Source: Bacteroidota bacterium (GTDB lineage: Bacteria; Bacteroidota; Bacteroidia; Flavobacteriales; Flavobacteriaceae). Taken from it: a DNA stretch of 64,000 nt. The stretch covers positions 124,001-188,000 of the forward strand of contig JAQCDS010000002.1 in assembly GCA_027620655.1 (NCBI GenBank), given 5' to 3'. A program made the translations under genes and the position numbers. Of this stretch, positions 27,827 through 37,307 are shown piece by piece. The notes below the pieces were generated by a model, which did not search any database, was not told the DNA's origin, and saw only the letters and a list, made by a program, of their open reading frames with translations. Every line of letters begins with the position of its first letter. Position 1 is the first letter of the stretch.

Positions 27827-28276
27827 CATTTTTGTGTAATCGTAAATAATATCTTTTAATGTATCATATGAGACATTCTGCCACTCCGATAGGGTAATTT
27901 GATGCCCAGGATCCGCCCAAGTGTCTGAGTAATGTAATGACAAATAAATTTTGAAACCCATAGATTTTAAAGTTTCGGAAAACGATTTTACCTCAGAAAG
28001 ACTAGAATGTTCATCTATTGGATTGACCCATAATCGAATTCTAATGGTATTGATTTCCTTAGATTTTAAAAATTCCAAAAATGAAATCGTAATACCATTA
28101 TTATCTTTAAAAATAGGGTTGCTTAATTCAATTTTGGGGTATGAAGAAATATCAACAGCTGAAATAAATTCAATTTCATTATTTCAATCTGAAGTTTGAT
28201 TCACACCATTTTCAGAACAACTGAAGCAAATCAAAATTGCGCTAAAAGCAAAAAGTTTATATTTTAATTTTTCAAT
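27821..28276 (-). pseudogene. GH53 endo-beta-1,4-galactanase remnant
   Basis: Translated on the minus strand, this stretch begins with a lipoprotein signal (IEKLKYKLFAFSAILICFSC) that lacks an ATG. An in-frame TGA sits at 28184-28186. The frame then continues with FISAVDISSYPKIEL, INTIRIRLWVNP and LSLHYSDTWADPGHQ, the N-terminal hallmarks of GH53 arabinogalactan endo-beta-1,4-galactanases, and stops after YDYTKMG. About 140 codons of an enzyme normally near 350-400 residues are left; both catalytic glutamates are missing. It lies 20 bases after the GH13 gene at the end of the maltodextrin operon. It is therefore broken at the start, internally and at the 3' end. Confidence 0.82.
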
Positions 28277-28296
28277 AAAAATAATTTAATAAACTA

Positions 28297-29718
28297 TTAT
28301 TTTTCGACAAGAATTCTAAATTCCCAAGGGTCTAATGCTATATTTTTTGAAAATTCTGTTTCTCCAGTAGCATAATCTACTGCGCCAACTGAAGGGTTTT
28401 TAAGTTGTTCATTTGTGGAAGAAAAATTACCCAAAAAAGTAACGGTTTGTCCATCCTTTTCTCTTTTAAATGCCAAAACTTTAGAATTATCCTGGTCAAT
28501 TTTTTTGTATGCAGCGGCACTTTTTCCACCATTAAGAGCTGGACTCGAATTTTTAAGCTGTCCTAATTTTTCGAGCAAAGGCCACATTGTTTTTTTGGTA
28601 TGCGGGATTTGATCTTTCTCAAAAAATAGTAATCTGTGGTCCAAATCATATTCTTGTCCAGAATAAATTAAAGGCATGCCTGGTACAACAAAACTAAGAG
28701 CTGTGAGAAGTTCGGAAGCATCTCCCATTCGTTCTTTTATTGTCCCATTCCATGAGTTTTCATCATGATTTGTAACAAAATTCATCAATATATCATCATT
28801 TTCGTATCTTCCTGTATCTTTTTTAAATACGTCATCCCATAGTTGTATAGCATTTTCTGATGTTGCCATTTGATTAAAAATATGATGGCGTTCCCAACCA
28901 TATGCCAAATCAAATAAATCATTTCCTTTCAAAAGATCAGGTTGATCGGCCTCTGCTAACATAAATAAGCTTTTTTCTGAGCGAAGCTTTGGAATAGCAT
29001 CTTCCCAAAAATCTAAGGGTACAGCACTTGCAACATCACATCTAAAACCATCCACGTCTTCCTCTTTTACCCAATAGAGCATGTCTTTAATCATTTCTTT
29101 ACGCATCTCTTTATTGTCGTAATTTAGATCAGCAACATCTGCCCATCCCCAAGACTCACCCGTATCTGGATTGATAGGGTCGATAACTTCTCCATTTTCA
29201 TTTTGAGTATAATATTCTGGATTTGTAGTGAGCCAGTTATGATCCCATCCCGTATGATTTGGCACCCAATCTAAAATGACAAACATACCGTTATCATGTG
29301 CAGTTTTAATCATATGGCGAAAATCATCAATTGTACCAAATTCTGGGTTGACTTTTGTGAAATCTGAAACTGCATAATAACTTCCAAGCATTTTGTTGCG
29401 TTCTGTTTCATCTTCAATAAGATAAGCAAAATCGCCGCCTGTGGCTTTGCGTTTGGTTTCTGAAATTGGGAAAATAGGCATTACCCATATAATTTTAACA
29501 CCAAGTTCTTTAAGCTGTGGAATATCTTTTGTAAAGTCATTAAATGATCCTGATTCTGAATATTGACGGATGTTAACTTCATAAATTACAGCATTTTCCA
29601 TATCAGCTTTACTAATAGGTGTGTAAGATTGTTTGTTTGAACTTACTGCTGTTTTTGAAGATTGTTTACATGAACCGAACATAAAAACAAGGGCTAGTAT
29701 GATACTTAATTTTTTCAT
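28297..29718 (-). CDS. GH13 alpha-amylase-family lipoprotein
   Basis: This 473-residue GH13 enzyme has lipobox MFGSC (Cys17). Catalytic regions are WVPNHTGWDH (region I), VDGFRCDVASAVP (nucleophile Asp), FMLAEAD (acid/base Glu) and VTNHDENSW (transition-state Asp), all intact. A short all-beta C-terminal domain follows. It hydrolyses alpha-glucosidic bonds in maltodextrins in the periplasm or at a membrane surface. It is the last intact gene of the operon MFS-pgmB-GH65-GH13-esterase-GH31-GH13, 11 bases after the GH31 gene. It probably acts as an alpha-glucosidase or short-chain amylase; the product profile cannot be predicted. Confidence 0.9.
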   Translation of the reverse strand: MKKLSIILALVFMFGSCKQSSKTAVSSNKQSYTPISKADMENAVIYEVNIRQYSESGSFNDFTKDIPQLKELGVKIIWVMPIFPISETKRKATGGDFAYLIEDETERNKMLGSYYAVSDFTKVNPEFGTIDDFRHMIKTAHDNGMFVILDWVPNHTGWDHNWLTTNPEYYTQNENGEVIDPINPDTGESWGWADVADLNYDNKEMRKEMIKDMLYWVKEEDVDGFRCDVASAVPLDFWEDAIPKLRSEKSLFMLAEADQPDLLKGNDLFDLAYGWERHHIFNQMATSENAIQLWDDVFKKDTGRYENDDILMNFVTNHDENSWNGTIKERMGDASELLTALSFVVPGMPLIYSGQEYDLDHRLLFFEKDQIPHTKKTMWPLLEKLGQLKNSSPALNGGKSAAAYKKIDQDNSKVLAFKREKDGQTVTFLGNFSSTNEQLKNPSVGAVDYATGETEFSKNIALDPWEFRILVEK

Positions 29719-29729
29719 TTTTATTGAAT

Positions 29730-32111
29730 TTAAAATTTGATTTTAATTTTTGATTTATTTGAGGTATTCCAAGTCAAATTTAATTGACATGTTTTAGTCA
29801 AATAATCATATTTATAATTTATTTTTTTATTATTTAAAAACACTTTTTTTGGGACCTTATTCAAATTATAAAGCACAAGATTAATTTCCTTTATAGTTGA
29901 TTGAAATTGTACACCATTTGTTGCACTAAATTCTATTTGAATTTGTTTAGGATTGTGTTTAGCATCTACTTTTAGAAGTTCATAATGGCCCTTTTCATAG
30001 GCATTTGCAAGCACCCCATCATCATTATAAATATGGCGTTGGGTATGTTTCACATTTTTATCAAAATAATAATGCAACTCAAAATGATCTAATTGGTAAT
30101 TGTCAGTAGACTGAATAGGTTTTGTCATAGGAACTATTGCACCAGCTCTTACAAATGTGGGAATCGAGTTTTCTTGGGTTTGAATGAATGTTGTTTTACC
30201 GCCTTCAAATTTTTGTTTGGTGTAAAAATCATACCAATTGCTAGTTTTTGGGAAATCTACCTTTTGTTGTTCTTGACCTGCTTTAGTTATCGGAGAAATT
30301 AAAAAATCATTGCCCCAAAGATAGGTGGTTGAAATGGTGTCCATCTCAATTCTAGAATCCTCAAAGAATAGGGGCCTCATAAGCGGTAATCCTTTTGTAT
30401 TGTTTTCAAAAACTAAGTGATAATTATAGGGGAACAATGCATAGCGCAAATTAACGGCTTGTTTTGACAATTCGAGTGCTTTTTGTGATCTAAAAACAGG
30501 TTCACTTGGGACTTCTTCTTGTGCATGAGGTCTAAAAATAGGCTGAAAAACGCCATATTGCAACCATCTCACATAGAGTTCATCGTCTAAATTAGCGCCT
30601 GCAAAGCCACCCAAATCCGAGTGCATGTATCCAAGTCCTTGAAGACCCATTTGAAGTGCAATCTCGGTCTGAGATTGCAGTCCACCCCAAGTTCTATTGA
30701 CATCTCCAGACCAAGGAATGAGTCCATAACGTTGAGACCCAGAGTATCCAGCTCGCATTAGAACAAACGGTCGTTCTTTAGGAAAATCTTTTTTATATCC
30801 AGTATGAATCAAACCTGCCCAGTCGTGTCCATAAATATTATGAACTTCATCGGCAGTTCTGTTGTAATGTTTTAAGGCTTTTGGATGCACCTCAGGTTCT
30901 CCTAAGTCTCCCCAAACTCCAACGACACCTTTTTCTCTTAAACCCTTATATATAGACCAAAACCATGATGCGCCTTCTGGGTTGTAGATGTCTATCAATC
31001 CAGTATTTCCAAAGTAAAAATCATAAGTAAAGGGCTTGCCCAAAGCATCCGTAGCCAACACTTGTTTCTCTACTGCTTCAGTCCATCGATTTGAGGTCGT
31101 TAAAACAAATGGCTCTGTTATTGTTATTGTTTTGACACCTTTGGTTTTTAGTCTAGAAATCATACCTTCAAAATCTGGGAACGAGTCTCTGAAAACTTCT
31201 AAATTTCCCATTGTTCCAGTAATGGTTTTACCAAACCAGTAGAGATCTAAAATCACAGCATCAATGGGGACGTTTAAATCTATGTATTTATTGATGGTCT
31301 TTTCCACTTCTTCCTGTGAGTGGTAACCAAAACGACTTGCAAAATTTCCAAGCGCCCAACGTGGAAGCATCGGCTGCTTCCCTGTTAAATCTGTGTACTG
31401 ATTAATAAGTTCAGGCCATGAGTTTGTTGCAATCACTTGGTAAGTCTTTCGTCCTGAGATTGTTTCGTAAGTCAAATGATTGGTTTGTTTACTATCCAAA
31501 TCTAAATACCCAATAGGGGCGTTGTCAAAATGAAGCATATAGCGAAGTGATGAGACAACAATTGGTATAGTATAATTCATTAGTTCGGAGTGTGTTTCGT
31601 AGCCATAATGGGCTTTATTATACAACTCTAGCCTATGTCCTCTTCGATTCATTCCTAATGCTCGAGCTCCTCCGCCGTACAACACTTCGTTAGATTTGAT
31701 ATTGAAATTTATTTTCTCTAAACTGTCATTTTTTGTATAACCTTCAGCTTCTGAAATTAATAGTTTATTGTTAAAGTAATATTGTATTTGAAACGGTGAT
31801 TTTTGAACCTTGATTACAATTCCATCGGTTTGTAAAACAAAATGATTTACCTCCTCTTTAAATGTAACATCAATTTGTTTTGGTTTTAAGACAACAGCAT
31901 GAGACTCTTTTTTTTCAGTTTCACCAGTTGGGATAAATGTAGTTTGTACAATATTTTTTGTGTAGGGGACAATTTTATATAAACCGTCGTTGACTTTAAT
32001 TTCTAGACTTTGATTTTCTATAATTTCAACACTTTCAAAAATTCGATGAGGATTTTGTGCGAAAACAATACCAAAGGAAAAGTAAATAAGGAGTCCTAAA
32101 AATTTATTCAT
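29730..32111 (-). CDS. GH31 alpha-glucosidase
   Basis: A 793-residue exported GH31 enzyme with a signal peptide (1-18, ending IVFAQ). An N-terminal beta-sandwich (about 20-230) precedes the barrel. The nucleophile lies in VWGDLGEPEVH and the acid/base in IPWSGDVNRTWGGL. RPLFFEDS marks the barrel end, and C-terminal beta domains follow. It releases glucose from the non-reducing ends of maltooligosaccharides or isomalto-linkages, and corresponds to SusB-like activity in starch loci. The gene lies four bases after the esterase-like gene and 11 bases before GH13. Alpha-xylosidase specificity is possible in GH31 but unlikely here given the operon. Confidence 0.93.
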   Translation of the reverse strand: MNKFLGLLIYFSFGIVFAQNPHRIFESVEIIENQSLEIKVNDGLYKIVPYTKNIVQTTFIPTGETEKKESHAVVLKPKQIDVTFKEEVNHFVLQTDGIVIKVQKSPFQIQYYFNNKLLISEAEGYTKNDSLEKINFNIKSNEVLYGGGARALGMNRRGHRLELYNKAHYGYETHSELMNYTIPIVVSSLRYMLHFDNAPIGYLDLDSKQTNHLTYETISGRKTYQVIATNSWPELINQYTDLTGKQPMLPRWALGNFASRFGYHSQEEVEKTINKYIDLNVPIDAVILDLYWFGKTITGTMGNLEVFRDSFPDFEGMISRLKTKGVKTITITEPFVLTTSNRWTEAVEKQVLATDALGKPFTYDFYFGNTGLIDIYNPEGASWFWSIYKGLREKGVVGVWGDLGEPEVHPKALKHYNRTADEVHNIYGHDWAGLIHTGYKKDFPKERPFVLMRAGYSGSQRYGLIPWSGDVNRTWGGLQSQTEIALQMGLQGLGYMHSDLGGFAGANLDDELYVRWLQYGVFQPIFRPHAQEEVPSEPVFRSQKALELSKQAVNLRYALFPYNYHLVFENNTKGLPLMRPLFFEDSRIEMDTISTTYLWGNDFLISPITKAGQEQQKVDFPKTSNWYDFYTKQKFEGGKTTFIQTQENSIPTFVRAGAIVPMTKPIQSTDNYQLDHFELHYYFDKNVKHTQRHIYNDDGVLANAYEKGHYELLKVDAKHNPKQIQIEFSATNGVQFQSTIKEINLVLYNLNKVPKKVFLNNKKINYKYDYLTKTCQLNLTWNTSNKSKIKIKF

Positions 32112-32114
32112 AAG

Positions 32115-33074
32115 TTATTTGTTTTTAAGTAAAAAGGTGAGGGGTGTAGCCAATCTTTTATTCCAAAATTTTTCTGCATGTTCGTGTTCATCAAATTTTA
32201 GATTGACCATTGATTCATTATCGTATGATTTATATTCTAGTGCTGTAGTCACTAAATTTTGATAATTTAAATAGAGAGCATCTAATGTTTTTGTCCCATA
32301 ATCAAAATAGATTCTATGATTAGTTGGAGAAGGTAAGTTATCCATCATGTAATCTAAAATAGCATAAGGAATTTGATTAGATTCTGAATTTGAAAAGGTG
32401 CCAATCCAATGGGTAGACAAACAAGCTGCAGTTCCAAATACATCAGGGTATTCACAAATGGCATAAAGTGAAATCAAGCCTCCTCTACTGGAACCCATAA
32501 TGGCAGTGTCTTTTGGAGATGTTTTTGTTGAAAAATTGGTGTCAATGTATGGCTTTAATTCGGTGACTATAAATTTGAGGTAGTCATCGGAATTAATAAA
32601 TGTTTCTTGATTCTTTTTTTCTGCCATGCGTTTCAGGGCTTCTTTATTTTCTTTATCTAACGTTTCAAAAACTTTTTGAGGAAAATAATTTGCATTACGT
32701 TCTGAGTATACATTCCAAATTCCAACAACAATAGCCTCTTTAATTTTAGAGGTTTTTAGAAGTGCTGACATATGCTCATCAACACCCCATTCTTGGCCAT
32801 TCCATGTTTTATCTGCATCAAATAGCATCTGGCCATCGTGCATATACAAAACACTATACGTTTTTGTGTTGTCATAGTCTTTTGGAAACCATACATCGAC
32901 ATTTCTTGGGGTAACATATTTTGATGGAAATTTTTCTATTCGCTTAATGTTACCTTCAATTTTTTGTGAAGGATTCATCCAATAGGTTTTTATGGAATCC
33001 AGTGAAGAACAAGATGCCCATAGCATATTTACACTTAAAGAAAATAACAGTATATGAGTTTTGTTTAAAAGCAT
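32115..33074 (-). CDS. Esterase D/enterochelin-esterase-like alpha/beta-hydrolase lipoprotein
   Basis: This 319-residue protein has lipobox LWASC (Cys22). The alpha/beta-hydrolase fold shows YVTPRNVDVWFPKDYDN, VLYMHDGQMLFD and the nucleophile elbow GSSRGG with S196. A histidine in HEHAEKFW near the C-terminus would complete the triad. The family includes enterochelin esterase and CE1-like carbohydrate esterases. Homologues are often encoded in flavobacterial maltodextrin loci, but the substrate is not known to me. It sits between the neopullulanase and GH31 genes with three-base gaps, so it is surely co-expressed with starch enzymes. Deacylation of modified glucans is only a guess. Confidence 0.75.
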   Translation of the reverse strand: MLLNKTHILLFSLSVNMLWASCSSLDSIKTYWMNPSQKIEGNIKRIEKFPSKYVTPRNVDVWFPKDYDNTKTYSVLYMHDGQMLFDADKTWNGQEWGVDEHMSALLKTSKIKEAIVVGIWNVYSERNANYFPQKVFETLDKENKEALKRMAEKKNQETFINSDDYLKFIVTELKPYIDTNFSTKTSPKDTAIMGSSRGGLISLYAICEYPDVFGTAACLSTHWIGTFSNSESNQIPYAILDYMMDNLPSPTNHRIYFDYGTKTLDALYLNYQNLVTTALEYKSYDNESMVNLKFDEHEHAEKFWNKRLATPLTFLLKNK

Positions 33075-33077
33075 TGA

Positions 33078-35003
33078 TTAAGGGACTAAACTGAAAATAT
33101 AACTTCCTTTTTTTGCTAATCTTAGGCTATCTTGCCAGATAAAAACTTCTTTTGTTAGCACGTTTTGAAATGTTTTTCCATTGAAGTTTAATTCTTTAAA
33201 ACGATTTAAATCGACAGAAATTGGGGTTTCGTTTTTATTCAAAATTAAAAATGCTATATCGTCTTTAACTTGTCTGAAAAGAAAATATACTCCCGAATTG
33301 GGTGCAAAATGAACGGTCTTTCCATGATGAATTGCATCACTGTTTTTTCTAAAATTCAAAAGCGTTTTCAAATAGTTTTGCATATCTTTTTGATCCTCAT
33401 TCAATCCTTCTCCATTGAAAGCATTTACTTGATCACCAGCCCAACCTCCTGGAAAATCTGTTCGAATAAGGCCATGATCACCAGGATTTTCAAAATCTTG
33501 CATCAAAATTTCTGTACCATAGTATATTTGAGGTATTCTTGGTAGAATCAAAAGAGTACTCAAGGCCATTTTTGTTTGAACAATATCGCCTTTTAGTTCC
33601 GTATATATTCGGCTCATGTCGTGGTTATCCAACATGGCCATAATAGCTTTTGGATTAGGATAGTGAAAATCATTAGCCAATCCATCATATATTTTAATAA
33701 GTCCATTTCCCCATGCTTCTTCTTCGGCAACCCCTTTTTTAATATTGTCCAACATTGCAAAGTCCATAGTTGAACTCAAATTTGAAACATAGTTGTGTTT
33801 TGATTTTGGATCATTTTGCCAATATCCAATTAGTAATGGATTAAAACTCCATTCTTCCCCAACAATTGAAAAATTTGGATACTCTTTCATTATTGCACCT
33901 GCCCAATCACTTAAAAATACTTTATCTGCATAAGGATAGGTGTCTTGTCTAATTCCACTTAGACCTAATTCTTCAATCCACCAAATACTATTTTGAGTGA
34001 TGAACTTTGCCATAAATGGATTTTTATGGTTCAAATCGGGCATTGTTTCAACAAACCACCCGTTAGTCATTTCTTTTTTATCGATTTCTGAAGCATAAAT
34101 ATCTTGATTTACAGTACGGCGATGGTTAGAATATTTTGTAGGTTTTCCTGATAAAAAATCATCTTGATAATTTAACCAATCTTTAAAAGGTAAATCATCC
34201 ATCCACCAGTGATACAGTCCACAGTGGTTTACAATTTGATCCATAATAAACTTGATTCCACGTTTATCAGCTTCTTTAACCAAAGTTTTATATTCATTGA
34301 GAGTTCCAAACCTAGGATCAACCTCATAATGATTTGTAATGGCATACCCATGATAAGAACCTCTTTTCATGTCATTGGTTCGAAGTGGACAAGACCAAAT
34401 AGCTGTAAATCCCATATCATCTACATAATCTAAATGATCTGTAATGCCCTTTATATCGCCTCCATGACGAGCATAATTATCCTTGCGATTTATTTTTTGT
34501 TCTTGTAAATTTGGTTGAATGTCATTTTCTGGATTTGCATTTGCGAAACGATCTGGAGTGATTAAATATATTGCATCTTCAGAGTTAAAGCCTTTATATT
34601 CTGAGGCCAATTTTGTTCTTTTCTTTAACTCATATTCCAAAGTGTAATATTGACCATCAGTTGAAGAAAATAATAATTCAAAAACTCCAGGAATTGTATT
34701 TTTTTGAATTTTCAAATCAATAAACAAATAATTTGGACTATCAGCATTGTGAACTTGCACAATTTCAATGCCTGGCGTGCTAACACTAACTTCCATTCCT
34801 TGAATGTTCTCAGATTTTACTAATAATTGAAGCTCTTCAGACTCAAATCCAATCCACCAATGTGGGGGCTTAACTTGCTCAGCTTGAAGTGATGTTGATT
34901 GGATTATTTCCTGGGTTTGATCTGTTTTTGAATTGCAACTAAGTAAAACAAAAAACAAGAGACAGAAATGAAATAATCTTATTTTGTTTTTAAATGAGTT
35001 CAT
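33078..35003 (-). CDS. GH13 neopullulanase/cyclomaltodextrinase (SusA-like) lipoprotein
   Basis: A 641-residue GH13 enzyme with lipobox LLSC (Cys23). An N-terminal cyclomaltodextrinase-N beta domain (about 40-135) begins PPHWWIGF. The barrel has MDQIVNHCG (region I), LSGIRQDTYPY (nucleophile Asp), FSIVGEEW (acid/base Glu) and MLDNHDMSR (region IV). A C-terminal beta domain follows. It cuts maltodextrins, cyclodextrins or pullulan in the periplasm, corresponding to SusA of the classical starch system. The ATG overlaps the stop of the GH65 gene as TAATG, so translation is coupled. Confidence 0.9.
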   Translation of the reverse strand: MNSFKNKIRLFHFCLLFFVLLSCNSKTDQTQEIIQSTSLQAEQVKPPHWWIGFESEELQLLVKSENIQGMEVSVSTPGIEIVQVHNADSPNYLFIDLKIQKNTIPGVFELLFSSTDGQYYTLEYELKKRTKLASEYKGFNSEDAIYLITPDRFANANPENDIQPNLQEQKINRKDNYARHGGDIKGITDHLDYVDDMGFTAIWSCPLRTNDMKRGSYHGYAITNHYEVDPRFGTLNEYKTLVKEADKRGIKFIMDQIVNHCGLYHWWMDDLPFKDWLNYQDDFLSGKPTKYSNHRRTVNQDIYASEIDKKEMTNGWFVETMPDLNHKNPFMAKFITQNSIWWIEELGLSGIRQDTYPYADKVFLSDWAGAIMKEYPNFSIVGEEWSFNPLLIGYWQNDPKSKHNYVSNLSSTMDFAMLDNIKKGVAEEEAWGNGLIKIYDGLANDFHYPNPKAIMAMLDNHDMSRIYTELKGDIVQTKMALSTLLILPRIPQIYYGTEILMQDFENPGDHGLIRTDFPGGWAGDQVNAFNGEGLNEDQKDMQNYLKTLLNFRKNSDAIHHGKTVHFAPNSGVYFLFRQVKDDIAFLILNKNETPISVDLNRFKELNFNGKTFQNVLTKEVFIWQDSLRLAKKGSYIFSLVP

Positions 35004-37303
35004 TACACGGTTATCAAGATGTTTGGTTTAACATTCATAGGTTGGTCATTTACAATTATTTGCATAGACTCTTCTCCAGAAACTTCGAAACTTGTTTCTG
35101 TATGATTAACAATGACTTTTAATATAGTTCCTCTAAAATTCACTTTAAAAGAATAGGATTTCCATTGTTTTGGAATTTGTGGTGTGAAGTGCAACTGATT
35201 GTTTTTGACACGCATTCCTCCAAAACCTTCCACAATACTCATCCATGTTCCCGCCATTGAGGTAATATGAAGTCCTTCGTGCACTTCATGGTTATAATCA
35301 TCTAAATCTAATCTAGAAGTTTGTAAGTAAAATTCATACGCTTGATTCATGCGTCCCAATTTTGAAGCTTGAATACTATGAACACATGGCGATAGCGAAC
35401 TTTCATGAACGGTAAGGGGTTCATAAAAATCAAAATGTTTTTCCAATTCTTCAATTGTAAAAGCGTCCTCAAAGAAATAGAATGTTTGCAAAGTATCGGC
35501 TTGCTTTATGAATGGAGATCTTAATATTCGATCCCAAGACCAATGTTGATTTATTGGTCGTTCGTCAGCAGATAGTTCAGATGCAGGAGTAAGATTTTTG
35601 TCTAAAAATCCATCTTGTTGTAGATAAACACCATGTTCTTTTGAATAGGGTAAATAAATAGATTTTGACATTGATTTTATCACTTCTAACTCCTGTTGTT
35701 TTAGTTTAGTTTTTGTTAAAATTTTGCGATATGCTTCTATGTCAGTAGCTTTTATCTTTTCTAAAGTATCGAGTGTAAACTCCATACACCATTTGGCAAT
35801 GTAATTTGTGTAAAAATTATTATTAACATTATTCTCGTACTCATTTGGTCCTGTTACTCCAAGCATAACAAATTTCTGTTTTTGTTCTGAAAAATTAAAT
35901 CGCTGATACCAGAAACGGGTGATGGCGATTAAAACAAAAATTCCTTTTGAATACGTATAGGATTTATCAGCAGTGTAACGTTGATAATTGTAAATAGCAA
36001 AAGCAATGGCGCCATTTCTATGAATTTCTTCAAAAGTAATTTCCCATTCATTATGACATTCTTCGCCATTCATGGTCACCATAGGGTACAAGGCTGCGCC
36101 GGAATTAAATCCTAATTTTTCTGCATTTTCAATCGCTTTTTCCAAATGATGGAAACGATATTCTAGCAAACTTTTTGCAACATTTTGAGATTTTGTAGCC
36201 ATATAGAATGGTAGACAATATGCTTCTGTGTCCCAATAGGTACTCCCACCATATTTTTCACCGGTAAATCCTTTAGGGCCAATATTTAGTAGGGGGTCAG
36301 TTCCCAGGTATGTTTGATTGAGTTGGAAAATATTAAAGCGAATTGCTTGTTGCGCCTTAACATCACCTTCGATAGTAATATCGGCCATTTGCCATATTTT
36401 GGCCCACGCTTGAATTTGCTCCTCTAACAATGTATCAAATCCTTTTTTTGAAGCCATTTGAATTGCAGTCGCTGCAGATTTTAGCACATCATCATTTTTG
36501 CGATCTGAAATATAGCCTCCAATTTTTTCTATTGAAAAAGTTGACCCTTGATCAACATGCATCAAATATGTGTGTCCAATTCTTGAATTGGTCTTTTGTT
36601 CAGAAAATGAAATTGCTACAGGCTTTCCATTTAAAGCACATTGATGGTGCATAAAAGTACAGGTCTTAAACCTAGTTTTCATGGTTTCTGCTTCAATAAA
36701 GGCATTAGAATTTTCAGAAGAAATTGATAAAATATCCCAAAATTGATCATCCCAGTTTTTATCTTGATTTGTGATATTGCCATCCAAAAAAGGTTCAAAA
36801 CTAATTTCGGCCGAACAATTAAGTGGGGTAACTTGATATTGTATAGCGCCAATTTCGTCTTGAGAAATACTTAGAAATCGTAAACTTTCAACAGAAACTT
36901 GAACATCATTGCTAAGAGTTGCCTTAAATGATCGAGATAGCCAACCTTCTTTCATATTCAATTCGCGCCTAAAGTCAGATATTGATTTACAAGTATTTAA
37001 ATCTAATACGACATCATTAACAACTACATTGATACCAATCCAGTTTGGTGCATTTAGTACTTTAGCAAAATATTCTGGATAACCGTTTTTCCACCAACCT
37101 ACTCTTGTTTTATCAGGATAATATACTCCAGCAATGTAGCTTCCTTGAAAGGTGTTACCTGTATAAGTTTCTTCAAAATTGGCCCGTTGCCCCATAGCAC
37201 CGTTGCCTAAACTAAAAATACTTTCAGAAGATTCAACATTTTTTGGAATAAACCCCTTTTCAATAATGGACCATGAGTCTGGAATTATATAATCTTGGTT
37301 CAT
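35003..37303 (-). CDS. GH65 glycoside phosphorylase, probably maltose phosphorylase
   Basis: This 766-residue cytoplasmic enzyme has no signal peptide. GH65 marks are GPKGFTGEKYGGSTYWDTEAYCLPFY and the catalytic Glu in NGEECHNEWEITFEEIHRNG; an N-terminal beta-sandwich and an (alpha/alpha)6 barrel fit the length. It splits an alpha-glucosyl disaccharide with phosphate into glucose and beta-glucose-1-phosphate. The next upstream gene encodes beta-phosphoglucomutase, which converts that product to glucose-6-phosphate, and the MFS transporter gene precedes it. This three-gene set is the usual maltose phosphorolysis module. Trehalose or kojibiose phosphorylase activity is less likely in a SusCD/amylase setting. 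Confidence 0.9.
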   Translation of the reverse strand: MNQDYIIPDSWSIIEKGFIPKNVESSESIFSLGNGAMGQRANFEETYTGNTFQGSYIAGVYYPDKTRVGWWKNGYPEYFAKVLNAPNWIGINVVVNDVVLDLNTCKSISDFRRELNMKEGWLSRSFKATLSNDVQVSVESLRFLSISQDEIGAIQYQVTPLNCSAEISFEPFLDGNITNQDKNWDDQFWDILSISSENSNAFIEAETMKTRFKTCTFMHHQCALNGKPVAISFSEQKTNSRIGHTYLMHVDQGSTFSIEKIGGYISDRKNDDVLKSAATAIQMASKKGFDTLLEEQIQAWAKIWQMADITIEGDVKAQQAIRFNIFQLNQTYLGTDPLLNIGPKGFTGEKYGGSTYWDTEAYCLPFYMATKSQNVAKSLLEYRFHHLEKAIENAEKLGFNSGAALYPMVTMNGEECHNEWEITFEEIHRNGAIAFAIYNYQRYTADKSYTYSKGIFVLIAITRFWYQRFNFSEQKQKFVMLGVTGPNEYENNVNNNFYTNYIAKWCMEFTLDTLEKIKATDIEAYRKILTKTKLKQQELEVIKSMSKSIYLPYSKEHGVYLQQDGFLDKNLTPASELSADERPINQHWSWDRILRSPFIKQADTLQTFYFFEDAFTIEELEKHFDFYEPLTVHESSLSPCVHSIQASKLGRMNQAYEFYLQTSRLDLDDYNHEVHEGLHITSMAGTWMSIVEGFGGMRVKNNQLHFTPQIPKQWKSYSFKVNFRGTILKVIVNHTETSFEVSGEESMQIIVNDQPMNVKPNILITV

Positions 37304-37307
37304 TTTA

